Shown: positions 1 to 9,572, counted from the first letter of the stretch. The stretch: DNA of 64,000 nucleotides from Paenibacillus sp. HW567 (GCF_000374185.1 NZ_KB910518.1:6309623-6373622); one strand, 5' to 3'. Made by a program: numbers and translations. The notes: generated by a model not told the origin, from the sequence alone.

Positions 1-1228
1 CATCAGAGAGACCCCAGTCGAAGGCCGTGGTGCTGGTGATCTTGGAAATATCCTCGGAGAGCTGCTTCATCATTGGAGGATATTCTTTAACAATTGGCTT
101 ATCCACTTTGGTGGCTACCAGCGGATTGCCGCGCTCGGTGTATTTGAATTCGGCATATTTCAAGGAGATGAAGGCGGCTACCTTGGCTGCCAGCTCAGGA
201 TCTTTGGTGTCTGGATTAACTGCATACCCGCCAGGATTTCCTCCGCCGACAAAAGCATATTTGTTCTTCTCATAGGAGGCGGCGTCTACGCCCGGGAAGT
301 ACATCCAGCCTACCTTGTCGCCAAGCTTCTCCGTGGAGGTTGCGATTTCCCATTGTCCGTTCAGGAACATGGCCGCTTTGCCTTCATAGAAGAGGGAGGC
401 CGCCTGATCGAAATTCAGGTTGGTTGCGCCCTTAGGCAGCATGCCGGCCTGGACCAGATTATAGATTTCTTCAGCGGCTTGCTTGTATGCCGGATCGCTT
501 GGCGAAGCTTGACCGCTTTGCAGCTTCAGAATACCCTGCGGCTCAGCGCGTGTCGCGAACACATCATAGAGGGCAACGGTTGGCCACTTCTCTTTGGCGA
601 ACAGGGACAACGGAGTAATTCCCGCCTTGGTAAAGGTCTTAACGGCTGTCATTAGCTCATCGTAGGTGGTAGGAACCTTGACGTTGTTCTTCTCGAACAG
701 CTCTTTGTTGTAGTAGAGGAGCATGAATTCGTTGCCGGCATAAGGATAGGCGTAAATATGGCCGTCTTCGCTGATTAGCGTATTCATGGTGCTTGGGTAC
801 ATTTTGCTCTTGAAATCATAGAGATCAGCGTATTTGTCCAGCTCCAGAATATTGCCGGATTTCTTGAAGGTGTTGATAATGTCCGTGCCCGCCTGGAAAA
901 TATCCGGCAGGTTGCCGGTTGCAGCGTAGGTTTTGAGCTTCTGCCCGTCATCCTGAGCCTGTACCTCCAGCTCCAACTCGACGTTCGGCATCTCTTTCTT
1001 CAATTCAGCGACAGCATAATCATAAGGGAGCTTCGTGTCATCATCGGAATATTGGGCATAGATGCGCAGCTTGACCGCTTTATCCGTGGCAGCCGCAGCT
1101 TCCTTCGTCGCAGCAGGCGTGCCAGCATTGGCTCCGTTTGCCGCAGGTTCGGCGTTATTGTTCGCTGCACCGCAAGCGCTTACAAACACTAGACTTAGGC
1201 TCGCTACGGCCGTTGCTAGTTTCTTCAT
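1..1228 (-). CDS. Extracellular sugar-binding lipoprotein (ABC solute-binding, partial)
   Basis: I translated this frame by hand; it is open from an ATG at 1228 to the window edge, so the C-terminus is missing (409 codons seen). The N-terminus is a lipoprotein signal with lipobox V-S-A-C and the modified Cys at residue 19, followed by an Ala/Asn-rich linker. The body has features of family 1 carbohydrate-binding proteins of CUT1 ABC importers, such as the DIFQAGTD, YAYPYAGNEFMLLYYN and FLNGQWE segments. It would sit on the outer face of the membrane and deliver a sugar or oligosaccharide to a permease presumably encoded beyond the window. An AAAGGGGG ribosome site precedes the ATG. The YesN/YesM pair lies directly upstream on the same strand, a common arrangement in Paenibacillus sugar loci. 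The substrate cannot be told. Confidence 0.9.
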   Translation of the reverse strand, partial: MKKLATAVASLSLVFVSACGAANNNAEPAANGANAGTPAATKEAAAATDKAVKLRIYAQYSDDDTKLPYDYAVAELKKEMPNVELELEVQAQDDGQKLKTYAATGNLPDIFQAGTDIINTFKKSGNILELDKYADLYDFKSKMYPSTMNTLISEDGHIYAYPYAGNEFMLLYYNKELFEKNNVKVPTTYDELMTAVKTFTKAGITPLSLFAKEKWPTVALYDVFATRAEPQGILKLQSGQASPSDPAYKQAAEEIYNLVQAGMLPKGATNLNFDQAASLFYEGKAAMFLNGQWEIATSTEKLGDKVGWMYFPGVDAASYEKNKYAFVGGGNPGGYAVNPDTKDPELAAKVAAFISLKYAEFKYTERGNPLVATKVDKPIVKEYPPMMKQLSEDISKITSTTAFDWGLSD

Positions 1229-1263
1229 TTGTGTGGCCCCCTTTAATGTTGTTTACTGACTTA

Positions 1264-1292
1264 AGTATAGTAAGAGCCTACCCAATTGATAA
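1264..1292 (-). promoter_or_regulatory. SigA-type promoter of the solute-binding protein gene
   Basis: On the minus strand a TTATCA -35 (1292-1287) and a TATACT -10 (1269-1264) are separated by 17 nt, about 35 nt upstream of the ATG at 1228. This suggests the binding-protein gene has its own promoter apart from the YesNM pair. Confidence 0.6.
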
Positions 1293-1331
1293 GGCAAAAA
1301 CTGCGTGCTTCTGGTAATATCCGCGCTAGAA

Positions 1332-2921
1332 TTAAGTCCGGTTTTTCTCATAATCGCTTGGAGAATAGCCGTAGAATTTCTTGAAGCTTTTGCTAAAGTA
1401 GCCTGCATCACTATAACCGACGCTCTCAGCGATGTCCGATAGGCGCAGACCGCCCTGACCGAGCTGCTCTTTAGCTTTTTTCATCCGGTATTGGGTGATG
1501 TAATCGCTTAGTGTCATACCGAACTCCTTTTTGAATACGGCCCGCAGGTAGCTGGCATTAATGAATACATGCTGGGCGACCTGCTCAAGCTGAAGCTCGG
1601 GATCGGGATAACACTGCTCGATATAAGCTTTGGCGGATTGGGCGATTTTCGCGGCTCTTGTATTTTTATATTGGCCTGTATACCGGATAGCCTTATGAAA
1701 TAATTCCGTGATCCATTCAAAGGTCATTTCCAGCGACTCGAACTTACGAATTTCGTTGTACGGGAAGAAGTTCTCTCCGAAGCATTCTTCAATCGGGTGG
1801 CCCAACTCTTGAATATAAGCTAGATTCACACTGATCAGACCTATGCAAATAACATATACATAATCCATCGACAGCCGTCTCTCGAGAATGGAATCAAATA
1901 CACGGTCCAGAATGTGCTGCACCCGTTCGGCATTCCGCATCCGCAGTTCAATCAGCAGCTCCTCATTAACCTCTACGGGGTAAAAAGCCTGTTTTCCCAC
2001 CTCTACGGCAACGGATTCGTAAGTGATCACTCGGTCATGACCGAGCACAAACTTGCTCTGCAGGGCCACAAGCGCCTCCTGGTAGGACTCGCGGATATCC
2101 CTGAACCCTTCCTTACTGCGGCCGATGCCGATGGTAATTGTGAAATTCAGATATTTCTTGATCAATTCGCCAAGCCTTCTGTAGCCGTCCAAATAGGTGC
2201 TCATATGATTCTGATGATCCACGTGTTCAATCAGTCCGATAATCCGGCCTTCCGGCCCATTGAAGATATGATGCTTCCAGCTATCGTCCAGCGTCTCATT
2301 CAGAATATTCGTAACGGCGTATTTCATTAGCAGGCGTTCGCTTATTTTCTCCCATTTGCGGTCAATATGATCAATTTCGATACAGGCGACAACAAAAACC
2401 GGGTTCTGAACAGGGATGTTGTATTGCTCAAGCCGGTTCCTAATCTCTTGATCCGTCAGGATACAGTCGCCGCTGATGAGCTGGTTGAGGAAGCTTTCCT
2501 TCACAAGCTGCTGGTTCTCTTTATACGTGAAATTCTCTTTCTGCACCTTCTGGTGCTCCTGCTGCAGCTTGAGCAGGGTCAGCATCAGCTCGTCCCTGGA
2601 AAAGGGCTTCAGGATATAATCCTCTACGCCCAGCTTAAGTGCCGTTCGTGCGTATTCAAATTCATTATGTCCCGTTATCAGCACGATGCTCATTTCAGGG
2701 TATTGCTCCTTCAGTTTCTCGGTGAGCTTCAAGCCGTCCATGAACGGCATGGTGATGTCAATGAGCGCAATATCTACCGGGTTCGCCGCACAAAGCTCAA
2801 GCGCCTCGACCCCATTTTTGGCTTCGGCCGAAATTTCAAAACCGAGTGTGCCCCAATCCAGCACCCCGCGCAAATATTCACGGAAGATACTCTCATCATC
2901 TACGATCATTACTGTCTGCAT
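1332..2921 (-). CDS. YesN-type response regulator with AraC output domain
   Basis: A 529-residue regulator with an N-terminal receiver domain (acidic pair D8/D9, phosphoacceptor Asp at about residue 55 in LIDITMPFMDG, conserved Lys in ILKPF). A long middle region follows, and residues about 430-529 form two AraC helix-turn-helix motifs (LEQVAQHVFINASYLRAVFK and LSDIAESVGYSDAGYFSKSF). The family acts with YesM-like kinases to switch on neighbouring carbohydrate uptake genes. The ribosome site AGGAG lies inside the last codons of the upstream kinase gene, whose stop is 4 nt before this ATG, so the two are translationally coupled. The likely target is the solute-binding protein operon downstream; the signal is unknown. 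Confidence 0.93.
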   Translation of the reverse strand: MQTVMIVDDESIFREYLRGVLDWGTLGFEISAEAKNGVEALELCAANPVDIALIDITMPFMDGLKLTEKLKEQYPEMSIVLITGHNEFEYARTALKLGVEDYILKPFSRDELMLTLLKLQQEHQKVQKENFTYKENQQLVKESFLNQLISGDCILTDQEIRNRLEQYNIPVQNPVFVVACIEIDHIDRKWEKISERLLMKYAVTNILNETLDDSWKHHIFNGPEGRIIGLIEHVDHQNHMSTYLDGYRRLGELIKKYLNFTITIGIGRSKEGFRDIRESYQEALVALQSKFVLGHDRVITYESVAVEVGKQAFYPVEVNEELLIELRMRNAERVQHILDRVFDSILERRLSMDYVYVICIGLISVNLAYIQELGHPIEECFGENFFPYNEIRKFESLEMTFEWITELFHKAIRYTGQYKNTRAAKIAQSAKAYIEQCYPDPELQLEQVAQHVFINASYLRAVFKKEFGMTLSDYITQYRMKKAKEQLGQGGLRLSDIAESVGYSDAGYFSKSFKKFYGYSPSDYEKNRT

Positions 2922-2925
2922 GTAT

Positions 2926-4728
2926 TTATTCTCCTAACTGCCACGGATAAGGAAGATCAACGGTGATCTCAGTGCCTTGTCCGGGTTTGCTTGTAATATG
3001 CAATCCATATTCAGGGCCAAAATACAGCCTAATCCGTTCATGAACACTGCTGACGCCATAACCGACCGGCTTCTCCTGCCCCTTCATGGCGGTCTCCAGC
3101 GCGTGCAGCCGTTCTTCGGACATTCCGACACCGTCATCAGTGATCTTCAAGATAACCTTGCCTTCCTCCATATATCCTTTAATGTTCAGTTCACCGAAAG
3201 AGCCTTTTGTCTTCAGTCCGTGATAAATCGCATTTTCCACGAGCGGCTGAAGGGTAAGCTTGGGAATGATGCAGGGGAGAATGTCCGGGTCAATGTCGAT
3301 CTTGAAGTTGAATACATCCGAATACCGAATCTGTTGAATGGACAAATAATCCCGCACGCTGTTCAGTTCCTCCTGTAACGTAATTTGGTCCCTGCCGTTG
3401 CTTAAGACAACCCTGTAGAAATCGGCCAAGGCCTTGGTGGTCCGCTGCACGTCCCGTGCTCTGCCCATATCCGACAGCGTATAAATGACATCCAGAGTAT
3501 TGTACAAAAAATGAGGTTTGATCTGCGCCTGGATCAAGGCAAGCTCATATTCCCGCTTTTCCCGTTGCTCTTTGCCGATGTTGCTTAGCAGCTCCTTGAC
3601 CCGGTTCATCATCATATTGAACCCGGAGGCGAGTATCCCGATTTCGTCCCTGGATTTGACCTCCAGAGATTGATCCAGATTACCCTCGTTCACATGCTTC
3701 ATATGCCGGGAGAGGTTAATGATAGGCTTCGCAATAAGATTGGATAACATGCCTGCGCCGAGAACTGCAAAGAACAGACAGACAAAACCAATGAGGATGA
3801 TCAGTTGGGTAATGGTTTTCGTATCCTCATTTAAGCGGTTATAGGGCACCATAGAGATCAGCTTCCAGTCCAGCTTGGCAATATCTGCGCGGACCAGCAG
3901 CATTCTGCCTGAAGGAGAGGGCTGGAGGAGATTCTGTTTCTCAGGTCCCATCACCCAGTTTCTTAGAGCCCCTGAGGGCAGCGGTTGCAATACCCGGCTC
4001 GCCTCCAGCGCCGAGACCACTATCCCGTTCCGGTCCACAATCATGAACGATTCATCCTGAATCGAGCCGATATCGCGGTAGATAGCTGATAAGGCATCCT
4101 CCCGTACATTCAGAATTACGTAGCCGAGCGTCTCGCCGGTATTGATGTTGACAATTCGTTTGCCTAGGGAGAGCACAGGCTGCTCCGGGTTTGTGGCGAG
4201 GAAATTGCGGCGCTCCATAGGGAACCAAATGTTGGAGCCTCGGGAATGCTCCAGTGTGCTCAACATGCTGCTTCCCGGGACCAGCTCGGCATTCCGCTCC
4301 ATCCCCGGGTTTGAGCCATAGACTACGCCGGTCCGGCTAATATAAGCTGCCGAATCGACATCGGGGAAGATCAGCAGCGCGTAGCTTAACTGGTTGGTAA
4401 TTTGGGTGTAGAGCTGCAGATTGGATACTTGCCCGCCATTCTCGGAATATTTTTCGACGATAACTTTATTCAGATTCAGAGTTAATATATTCGCCGCGCT
4501 CTCCGTATTGGTCAGCATGCTGTTCATGAGTGTTGTAATCAAGGTTGAATTGTCGGAGACGCTGTTCACTGTTTTCTTGACGATGGCATCGGTGTACACC
4601 CGGTATGAAACAAAACCCAGAATAAATAAGGGCAGGATAATCAGCGGAATATAGACGTACATAATCTTCCTGCGTATCAATAGCCTGCCGAACCACTGCG
4701 CCGGATATAAGCGTCTCCTAAATTTCAT
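2926..4728 (-). CDS. YesM-type sensor histidine kinase
   Basis: A 600-residue membrane kinase. The first transmembrane segment is at about residues 21-44 (YIPLIILPLFILGFVSY), then a large extracellular Cache-like region, a second transmembrane segment near 310-332, a HAMP domain, and a His_kinase/HATPase module with the phosphoacceptor in QAQIKPHFLYNTLD and an N-box LQPLVENAIYHGL. This is the class that lacks a classic HisKA dimer and pairs with AraC-type regulators. GGAGGAG precedes the ATG at 4728. It is the cognate partner of the YesN protein encoded next. The extracellular domain probably senses an extracellular sugar or a liganded binding protein; that part is inference. Confidence 0.93.
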   Translation of the reverse strand: MKFRRRLYPAQWFGRLLIRRKIMYVYIPLIILPLFILGFVSYRVYTDAIVKKTVNSVSDNSTLITTLMNSMLTNTESAANILTLNLNKVIVEKYSENGGQVSNLQLYTQITNQLSYALLIFPDVDSAAYISRTGVVYGSNPGMERNAELVPGSSMLSTLEHSRGSNIWFPMERRNFLATNPEQPVLSLGKRIVNINTGETLGYVILNVREDALSAIYRDIGSIQDESFMIVDRNGIVVSALEASRVLQPLPSGALRNWVMGPEKQNLLQPSPSGRMLLVRADIAKLDWKLISMVPYNRLNEDTKTITQLIILIGFVCLFFAVLGAGMLSNLIAKPIINLSRHMKHVNEGNLDQSLEVKSRDEIGILASGFNMMMNRVKELLSNIGKEQREKREYELALIQAQIKPHFLYNTLDVIYTLSDMGRARDVQRTTKALADFYRVVLSNGRDQITLQEELNSVRDYLSIQQIRYSDVFNFKIDIDPDILPCIIPKLTLQPLVENAIYHGLKTKGSFGELNIKGYMEEGKVILKITDDGVGMSEERLHALETAMKGQEKPVGYGVSSVHERIRLYFGPEYGLHITSKPGQGTEITVDLPYPWQLGE

Positions 4729-4758
4729 ATTGCTCCTCCATTTTAGCCTGATCTGTAC

Positions 4759-5769
4759 TTACTGCTGCTGATTCCGGTGCATGCTCCGGTACACGGCAGG
4801 GGTGAGATGCTCGAACTTCTTGAATGTTTTAATAAAATAACCCGCATCGCAGAAGCCCAGCGCATCGCTGATTTGATTGACGGACTGGCCGGTTGTCTCC
4901 AGAAGCTGCTTGGCCCATTCGATCTTTAGCCGTGGTGCAAAGGAAGAGAAATTTTCTCCGGTCTCCTTGGTGAAAATCCGGCTGAAATAGCTGGGGCTAA
5001 TGTGGCATTGCTTGGCCATCTCCTGCAGGGTGAAATTTTTATTTTTATGCTCATAGAAATAATCAAAGGCCGGCTGCAGCAGCGGGTTGGACGGACGGAA
5101 CTGCTTGAGGGTCAGCCCCTTGAGAGAATGTTCAACCAGCGTATGGGACAGCTCGCTTTGAATCGCTTGAAGCTGGCCGTAGGCTTGGCCGGAAGGAGGG
5201 GCGAGGTCCATTTTTTTATACATTTGTATTGTAGTATTCTTAGTAATAGCCTCTTCTACAATGTAATTGCAAAGGTGAAATAACATATCCGCGATGGTCG
5301 AGACCTCTGTATACGACAAGGTTGGCAGGGACGCATAGGCTGCTTCCAGCGCCTTGAACTTGCTCTCTGCTTGAGTGCTCGGCGGCCGCGAGACCAATCG
5401 CTCAAGCTGTTCATCCGAATCGCGCAGCTTGATCTGCCCGGCCATAATGGCTCCGATGTATTGATTGTCAATAATGATCGGGATGGCAATATCAATGATG
5501 TCAAAATGGCATTTGTAGATATACGGGGCGTTCAGCCGCACAGCCTCAAGTCCGCCTCTTGCGTCACATTTCTGGCAATAAGGGGATAGGATATCATCCT
5601 TCCTCACTCCTTGGCAAAAGGGCTGGCAGTAGCTGTGCTTAGTCACGGGAACGCCTTTATAGTTGACGGTAATAATCGCCATTTTGGTGACCAGTGCAAG
5701 AGAGTCCTGGAGCATATGCCATTTCTCGATATCAATAATGTTCTCCAGGTTGAACAGCGGATTGCTCAT
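4759..5769 (-). CDS. PocR-domain AraC-family regulator
   Basis: A 336-residue regulator. Residues about 8-165 match the PocR sensory domain, with its conserved cysteine pattern (YCQPFCQG, YCQKCDARGG, YKCH). The last 100 residues are two AraC helix-turn-helix motifs (LQEMAKQCHISPSYFSRIF and VNQISDALGFCDAGYFIKTF). I chose the ATG at 5769 because AAAGGAGC precedes it at good spacing; upstream in-frame starts have no ribosome site. PocR domains regulate glycerol and 1,2-propanediol metabolism in other bacteria. Here the gene is divergent from glycerol dehydrogenase and dihydroxyacetone kinase, so it is the likely activator of that operon. It ends 30 nt before the YesM gene and could be read through into it. 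Confidence 0.88.
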   Translation of the reverse strand: MSNPLFNLENIIDIEKWHMLQDSLALVTKMAIITVNYKGVPVTKHSYCQPFCQGVRKDDILSPYCQKCDARGGLEAVRLNAPYIYKCHFDIIDIAIPIIIDNQYIGAIMAGQIKLRDSDEQLERLVSRPPSTQAESKFKALEAAYASLPTLSYTEVSTIADMLFHLCNYIVEEAITKNTTIQMYKKMDLAPPSGQAYGQLQAIQSELSHTLVEHSLKGLTLKQFRPSNPLLQPAFDYFYEHKNKNFTLQEMAKQCHISPSYFSRIFTKETGENFSSFAPRLKIEWAKQLLETTGQSVNQISDALGFCDAGYFIKTFKKFEHLTPAVYRSMHRNQQQ

Positions 5770-5846
5770 GAGTGTACGCTCCTTTGTCTTCAGGATCAAG
5801 TGCAAGATTCTACTATCCATTGAGTATATAACAAGAAAACACAATC

Positions 5847-5860
5847 TGAAAACGCTTTTA
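5847..5860. promoter_or_regulatory. cre-like catabolite repression site
   Basis: TGAAAACGCTTTTA differs from the CcpA consensus (TGWAANCGNTWNCA type) at one core position, having TA where CA is expected. It lies in the divergent gap between the PocR regulator and gldA. A CcpA site fits a glycerol catabolic operon and its activator. No experiment supports it. Confidence 0.6.
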
Positions 5861-5939
5861 TTAGTTCGTAAAGTACAATGCTTACCGACAATGGGCAGAC
5901 TATACTTGACCTAAAGCAGAAATATGAGGAGGAGTTACG

Positions 5940-7076
5940 ATGAGAAAAGCTTTTATCAGTCCAACCAAGTATGTGCAAGGTGAAGATGAGCTGCTCAACT
6001 TGGGTTACTTCGTTCAGACCTTTGGCAATTCAGCGCTGCTGATCGCCCACCCGGATGATGTGAAGCGGGTACAAGCCAAACTGGACCACACTGCAAATAA
6101 ATTCAAGATCACATTGGTTGAAAGTAATTTCCGCGGGGAATGCTCACGGGAGGAGGTCTCGCGGCTTCAGGAGCTTGCCCGGGCGAATTCCTGCTCCTGT
6201 ACGATTGGACTGGGCGGGGGAAAAGCAATTGATACGGCTAAATGCGTAGCCGAAGGCGAAGCCTTGATAATCGTGCCGACAATAGCAGCGACGGATGCGC
6301 CGACAAGCCATTCAGCCGTCCTGTACACACCTGAAGGGCAGTTTGACGACTACGCCTATTTCAAGCAAAGCCCAAGCGTGGTCATGATTGATACAACGGT
6401 AATTGCCAATGCCCCGACAAGATTTCTGGTGGCTGGCATGGGGGATGCGCTCTCCACTTATTTTGAAGCCAGAGCGACTTCCAGCTCCTACTCGAAGGTC
6501 AACGCCGGCCTGCCCTGCGGCGTTCGTGAAGGCGTGTGCGGTGAGGCGAGGGGAACGAATACGGCGCTGGCGCTGGCTAAGTTCTGCTACGAAACGTTAT
6601 TGAAGGACGGAATACATGCGAAGGTAGCGTGTGACTGCAATCTGGTTACGCCTGCGCTGGAGAATATTATCGAAGCTAACATCCTTTTGTCGGGTCTTGG
6701 GTTCGAGAGCGGCGGCTTGGCGGCCGCCCATGCCATTCATAACGGGTTGACCTCGCTCGAGGGAACCCATCACTACTATCATGGCGAGAAAGTAGCGTTC
6801 AGCACCATCGCCCAATTGGTGCTGGAGAATGCCCCGCAGAGTGAATTGAATGAGGTGCTGGAATTCTGTACGGCCATCGGCCTTCCGGTCTGCCTTGCCG
6901 ACATTGGAGTGGATAGCGTATCGCAGGAAGAACTGCTGAATGTAGCCCAAAAAGCCTGTATCCCGGAGGAGTCGATTCATTCGATGCCATTCCCGGTTAC
7001 GGCAGAAGCGGTTGCCGCAGCCATTCGGGTAGCCGACCAGCTTGGACAACATTATAAGAAGGAAAAAGGGGTATGA
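5940..7076 (+). CDS. gldA: Glycerol dehydrogenase (NAD-dependent)
   Basis: A 378-residue member of the iron-containing alcohol dehydrogenase family, close to the usual 365-380. Visible features are the NAD-binding GLGGGKAIDTAK motif, the TIAATDAPTSHSAV segment, and metal-ligand histidines in GLAAAHAIHNGLT and HHYYHGEKVAFS. It oxidises glycerol to dihydroxyacetone in the cytosol. GAGGAGGAG precedes the ATG. The dihydroxyacetone kinase gene starts 1 nt after this stop, so the two enzymes form the oxidative glycerol route, ending in dihydroxyacetone phosphate. The PocR regulator is divergent, and a cre-like site lies in the gap. The 20 residues around GLPCGVREGVCGEARG are Cys-rich, as is common in Paenibacillaceae homologues. 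Confidence 0.95.
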   Translation: MRKAFISPTKYVQGEDELLNLGYFVQTFGNSALLIAHPDDVKRVQAKLDHTANKFKITLVESNFRGECSREEVSRLQELARANSCSCTIGLGGGKAIDTAKCVAEGEALIIVPTIAATDAPTSHSAVLYTPEGQFDDYAYFKQSPSVVMIDTTVIANAPTRFLVAGMGDALSTYFEARATSSSYSKVNAGLPCGVREGVCGEARGTNTALALAKFCYETLLKDGIHAKVACDCNLVTPALENIIEANILLSGLGFESGGLAAAHAIHNGLTSLEGTHHYYHGEKVAFSTIAQLVLENAPQSELNEVLEFCTAIGLPVCLADIGVDSVSQEELLNVAQKACIPEESIHSMPFPVTAEAVAAAIRVADQLGQHYKKEKGV

Positions 7077-7077
7077 G

Positions 7078-8838
7078 ATGAAAAAAATAATAAATACGCC
7101 GGAAACCTTGGTCAGAGAAATGTGCAGCGGGCTGGTGCTGGCCCATCCAGATTTGGAGTTTAACAGCAAGTACAAAATTATCCGGAAGAAGAAGCTCAAT
7201 CAGGAGAAAGTAACGTTAATCAGCGGCGGGGGAAGCGGACATGAGCCGGCCCATGCCGGATTTGTCGGGAAGGGGATGCTGGATGCTGCCGTTTGCGGTG
7301 ATATTTTTGCTTCCCCTTCACAAATTCAAGTGTACCAGGCGATCCGTGCTACGGCAGGCCGGAAGGGAACCCTGCTGATCATCAAGAATTACAGCGGCGA
7401 TATGATGAATTTCAAAAATGCCGCTTATCTTGCTGGCGAAGACGGCATAGAGGTCGATTATGTGAAGGTGGATGATGATATCGCCGTGGAAGACAGCCTC
7501 TACACTGTAGGCAAAAGAGGCGTGGCCGGAACAGTGCTGGTGCATAAAATCGCCGGCGCGGCAGCCGAACGGGGGATGTCCTTAAGTCAGGTAAAAGCTG
7601 CGGCCCAAAAGGCCATTGATCATACCCGAAGCATCGGCTTCGCGTTCACCTCCTGCACGGTCCCGGCGAAGGGAACGCCAACCTTCCAGCTCGGGGAGGG
7701 TGAGATGGAGTACGGGGTCGGCATTCACGGTGAGCCGGGTATCCGCAAGGAGCCTATGGTGTCGGCCGATGAATTGGCTCAGCGAATGGTATCTGCCTTG
7801 CTGGAGAGCTTGAGCGCAGCCGGTAATCCGGTCCGGGAGGTTACCGTACTGGTTAACGGCTTCGGGGCTACCCCGCTTCAGGAGTTGTATCTGTTAAGTA
7901 ATTCAGTAATGCGTGAACTACAGGCTAGACAAGTAACGGTCTATAACGTGCTGGCTGGCAATTTCATGACGAGCATAGATATGGCAGGGGCATCGTTGTC
8001 GCTCATGCAACTGGACGATCAATTGAAGGAGCTGCTCGCTGACGAGTGCCACACGCCCGCCCTGTTCCTGCAAGGACCCTTCGAGCCGGTTAGCTACGTT
8101 GAAACCGTTAAAGAGCCGGAGCAAAAGCAGGCGGTATCCTTCAAATGCGAGACAAATGCCGATTATGCCAAGATTACCGGAGATAAGCTTTCTCTAAACA
8201 ACCTGATTTATGGCATAGATAAAATGAGTGAAATCATTATTGAGAATGAGGTTCCGTTCTGTGAACTGGATGCTCATGCCGGCGACGGAGATTTTGGAAT
8301 GAGTGTAGCCAAAGGGTTCAAGCAACTCAAAACAGAATGGCCGGATATCGTCCAAAACCATGTTGGGGATATCGGAAGCTTCCTGGATGCCTGCTCACTG
8401 GTTATTATGGAGTACTGCGGCGGGGCTTCCGGTCCGATCTGGGGATCAGGCTTTCGGGCCGCCGGCAAATCTGCCAAAGACAAAACCGAGCTATCCATGC
8501 AGGAGTTCGCTGAGATGATGGCTGCTGTGGTTAAGGGCATCCAAGACACAGGAGAGAGAGCCTTCGGCAGAGGCGCGGTTGTCGGTGATAAGACGCTGAT
8601 CGACGCGCTGGTTCCTTACGCGGAATCGTGGCAGCGCAGCGCGCATCAAGGCGAAGACTTCGCGTCTGCTTCGACCAAGGCAGCCAATGCGGCGGTAGAA
8701 GGAGCGGAGAAGACCGGGGGCATCGTAGCCCGAATGGGCAGAGCCGGCACAGTCGGTGAGAGAAGCCTCGGTTACCCCGACGCGGGCGCTTTTGCACTCG
8801 GCGTTATTTTCACCGGGCTTGCGAAGGCGATGCAATAG
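7078..8838 (+). CDS. dhaKL: Dihydroxyacetone kinase, fused DhaK-DhaL (ATP type)
   Basis: A 586-residue single-chain kinase. Residues about 8-335 are the DhaK substrate domain, with GGGSGHEPAHAGFVG and the GVGIHGEPGI motif whose His forms the hemiaminal with dihydroxyacetone. Residues about 370-586 are the DhaL nucleotide domain, with Mg-binding acidic residues in DAHAGDGDFG, then GGASGPIWG and GRAGTVGERSLGYPDAGA. The fusion, and the absence of a DhaM gene nearby, indicate an ATP-dependent enzyme and not a PTS-coupled one. I chose the ATG at 7078 (AAAGGGG site) over an upstream in-frame start inside gldA. The two genes abut (TGAGATG), so they are one operon. Confidence 0.95.
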   Translation: MKKIINTPETLVREMCSGLVLAHPDLEFNSKYKIIRKKKLNQEKVTLISGGGSGHEPAHAGFVGKGMLDAAVCGDIFASPSQIQVYQAIRATAGRKGTLLIIKNYSGDMMNFKNAAYLAGEDGIEVDYVKVDDDIAVEDSLYTVGKRGVAGTVLVHKIAGAAAERGMSLSQVKAAAQKAIDHTRSIGFAFTSCTVPAKGTPTFQLGEGEMEYGVGIHGEPGIRKEPMVSADELAQRMVSALLESLSAAGNPVREVTVLVNGFGATPLQELYLLSNSVMRELQARQVTVYNVLAGNFMTSIDMAGASLSLMQLDDQLKELLADECHTPALFLQGPFEPVSYVETVKEPEQKQAVSFKCETNADYAKITGDKLSLNNLIYGIDKMSEIIIENEVPFCELDAHAGDGDFGMSVAKGFKQLKTEWPDIVQNHVGDIGSFLDACSLVIMEYCGGASGPIWGSGFRAAGKSAKDKTELSMQEFAEMMAAVVKGIQDTGERAFGRGAVVGDKTLIDALVPYAESWQRSAHQGEDFASASTKAANAAVEGAEKTGGIVARMGRAGTVGERSLGYPDAGAFALGVIFTGLAKAMQ

Positions 8839-8853
8839 GGAGATTAATTATAG

Positions 8854-8894
8854 AGCCTGATTAGCTTGAGACATAGCTGATACGGGCTTTTTTT
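8854..8894 (+). terminator. Probable intrinsic terminator of the gldA-dhaKL operon
   Basis: An imperfect stem (AGCC...AGCT against AGCT...GGGCT) is followed by a run of seven T about 15 nt after the kinase stop. Confidence 0.6.
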
Positions 8895-9067
8895 ATGGAT
8901 CAATAACAAATTTGACTCCCCATCGCTCTCCGCGTGGTGGGCCTAGCAAAGGATTGCTAGCCTACTGAATCTTCACCAATAAATTACATACACATTTCTT
9001 TCAAAATAATTATAGTACTTTTGTAGCCCTATTGTTATGAAAATTAACAACTCGTGTATCATCATAT

Positions 9068-9490
9068 CTATTGCAATTTATTAAGAAACTCCCTACATAT
9101 TCTACCTGTCATATTATCAAGCGATGCCATTTTGATCAATTTCTCCATAAGTTCATTGTTATTTATTATATATTCTTTGTTTTTTTCATTAATCAAAAAT
9201 CTTAAAGAGTCAATACACATTTCAAATAGTTCTTTGTCTGTTGTTTCAATAAGTGATAATACTATACTAATTTCTCTTGCATCATTTTCTTCTTCAAAGC
9301 AATATACTACTCTTTTTTGCCACTCTAACGACTTATCCATTATATTCTCGCTAAGCAATTTCCAATCTAATTCAGAGAATTTTTCTAACAACGTCATCGC
9401 ATCATTTACTCCAACATCATACCAATAATCATCTGAAGCATTCTCTCCTGACATCTCAGTTATTAATTTGTCAAGTTCTTCATATTTCAC
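9068..9490 (-). CDS. Predicted immunity protein, all-helical
   Basis: A 140-residue acidic, Leu-rich, AT-rich gene. The pattern (ELDWKLLSENI, SLEWQKRVVYCF, then short helical repeats) resembles helical immunity proteins of polymorphic toxin systems, but I cannot name the family firmly. The start is GTG at 9490, with GGAGG seven nt upstream. A 22-codon open fragment that looks like the end of a toxin gene stops 13 nt before it, and an LXG-type toxin with its own immunity gene lies upstream on the same strand. I infer a displaced toxin/immunity cassette that has kept its immunity gene. No signal peptide or membrane segment is visible, so it would act in the cytosol. Confidence 0.65.
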   Translation of the reverse strand: MKYEELDKLITEMSGENASDDYWYDVGVNDAMTLLEKFSELDWKLLSENIMDKSLEWQKRVVYCFEEENDAREISIVLSLIETTDKELFEMCIDSLRFLINEKNKEYIINNNELMEKLIKMASLDNMTGRICREFLNKLQ

Positions 9491-9503
9491 AAATTTACCT
9501 CCA

Positions 9504-9572
9504 CTAATTTATTGGTTCAAATCCTGGCGTTGGTTTACCTCCCACTGGATATCCAGCAGTAATGTTATTACC
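9504..9572 (-). pseudogene. Possible leftover C-terminal tail of a toxin gene
   Basis: The frame open from 9572 to the TAG at 9504 encodes GNNITAGYPVGGKPTPGFEPIN and is blocked upstream by TAA. A Gly/Pro-rich end just before an immunity gene is what remains when a toxin tip is replaced. The assignment rests on position and composition only. Confidence 0.35.
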
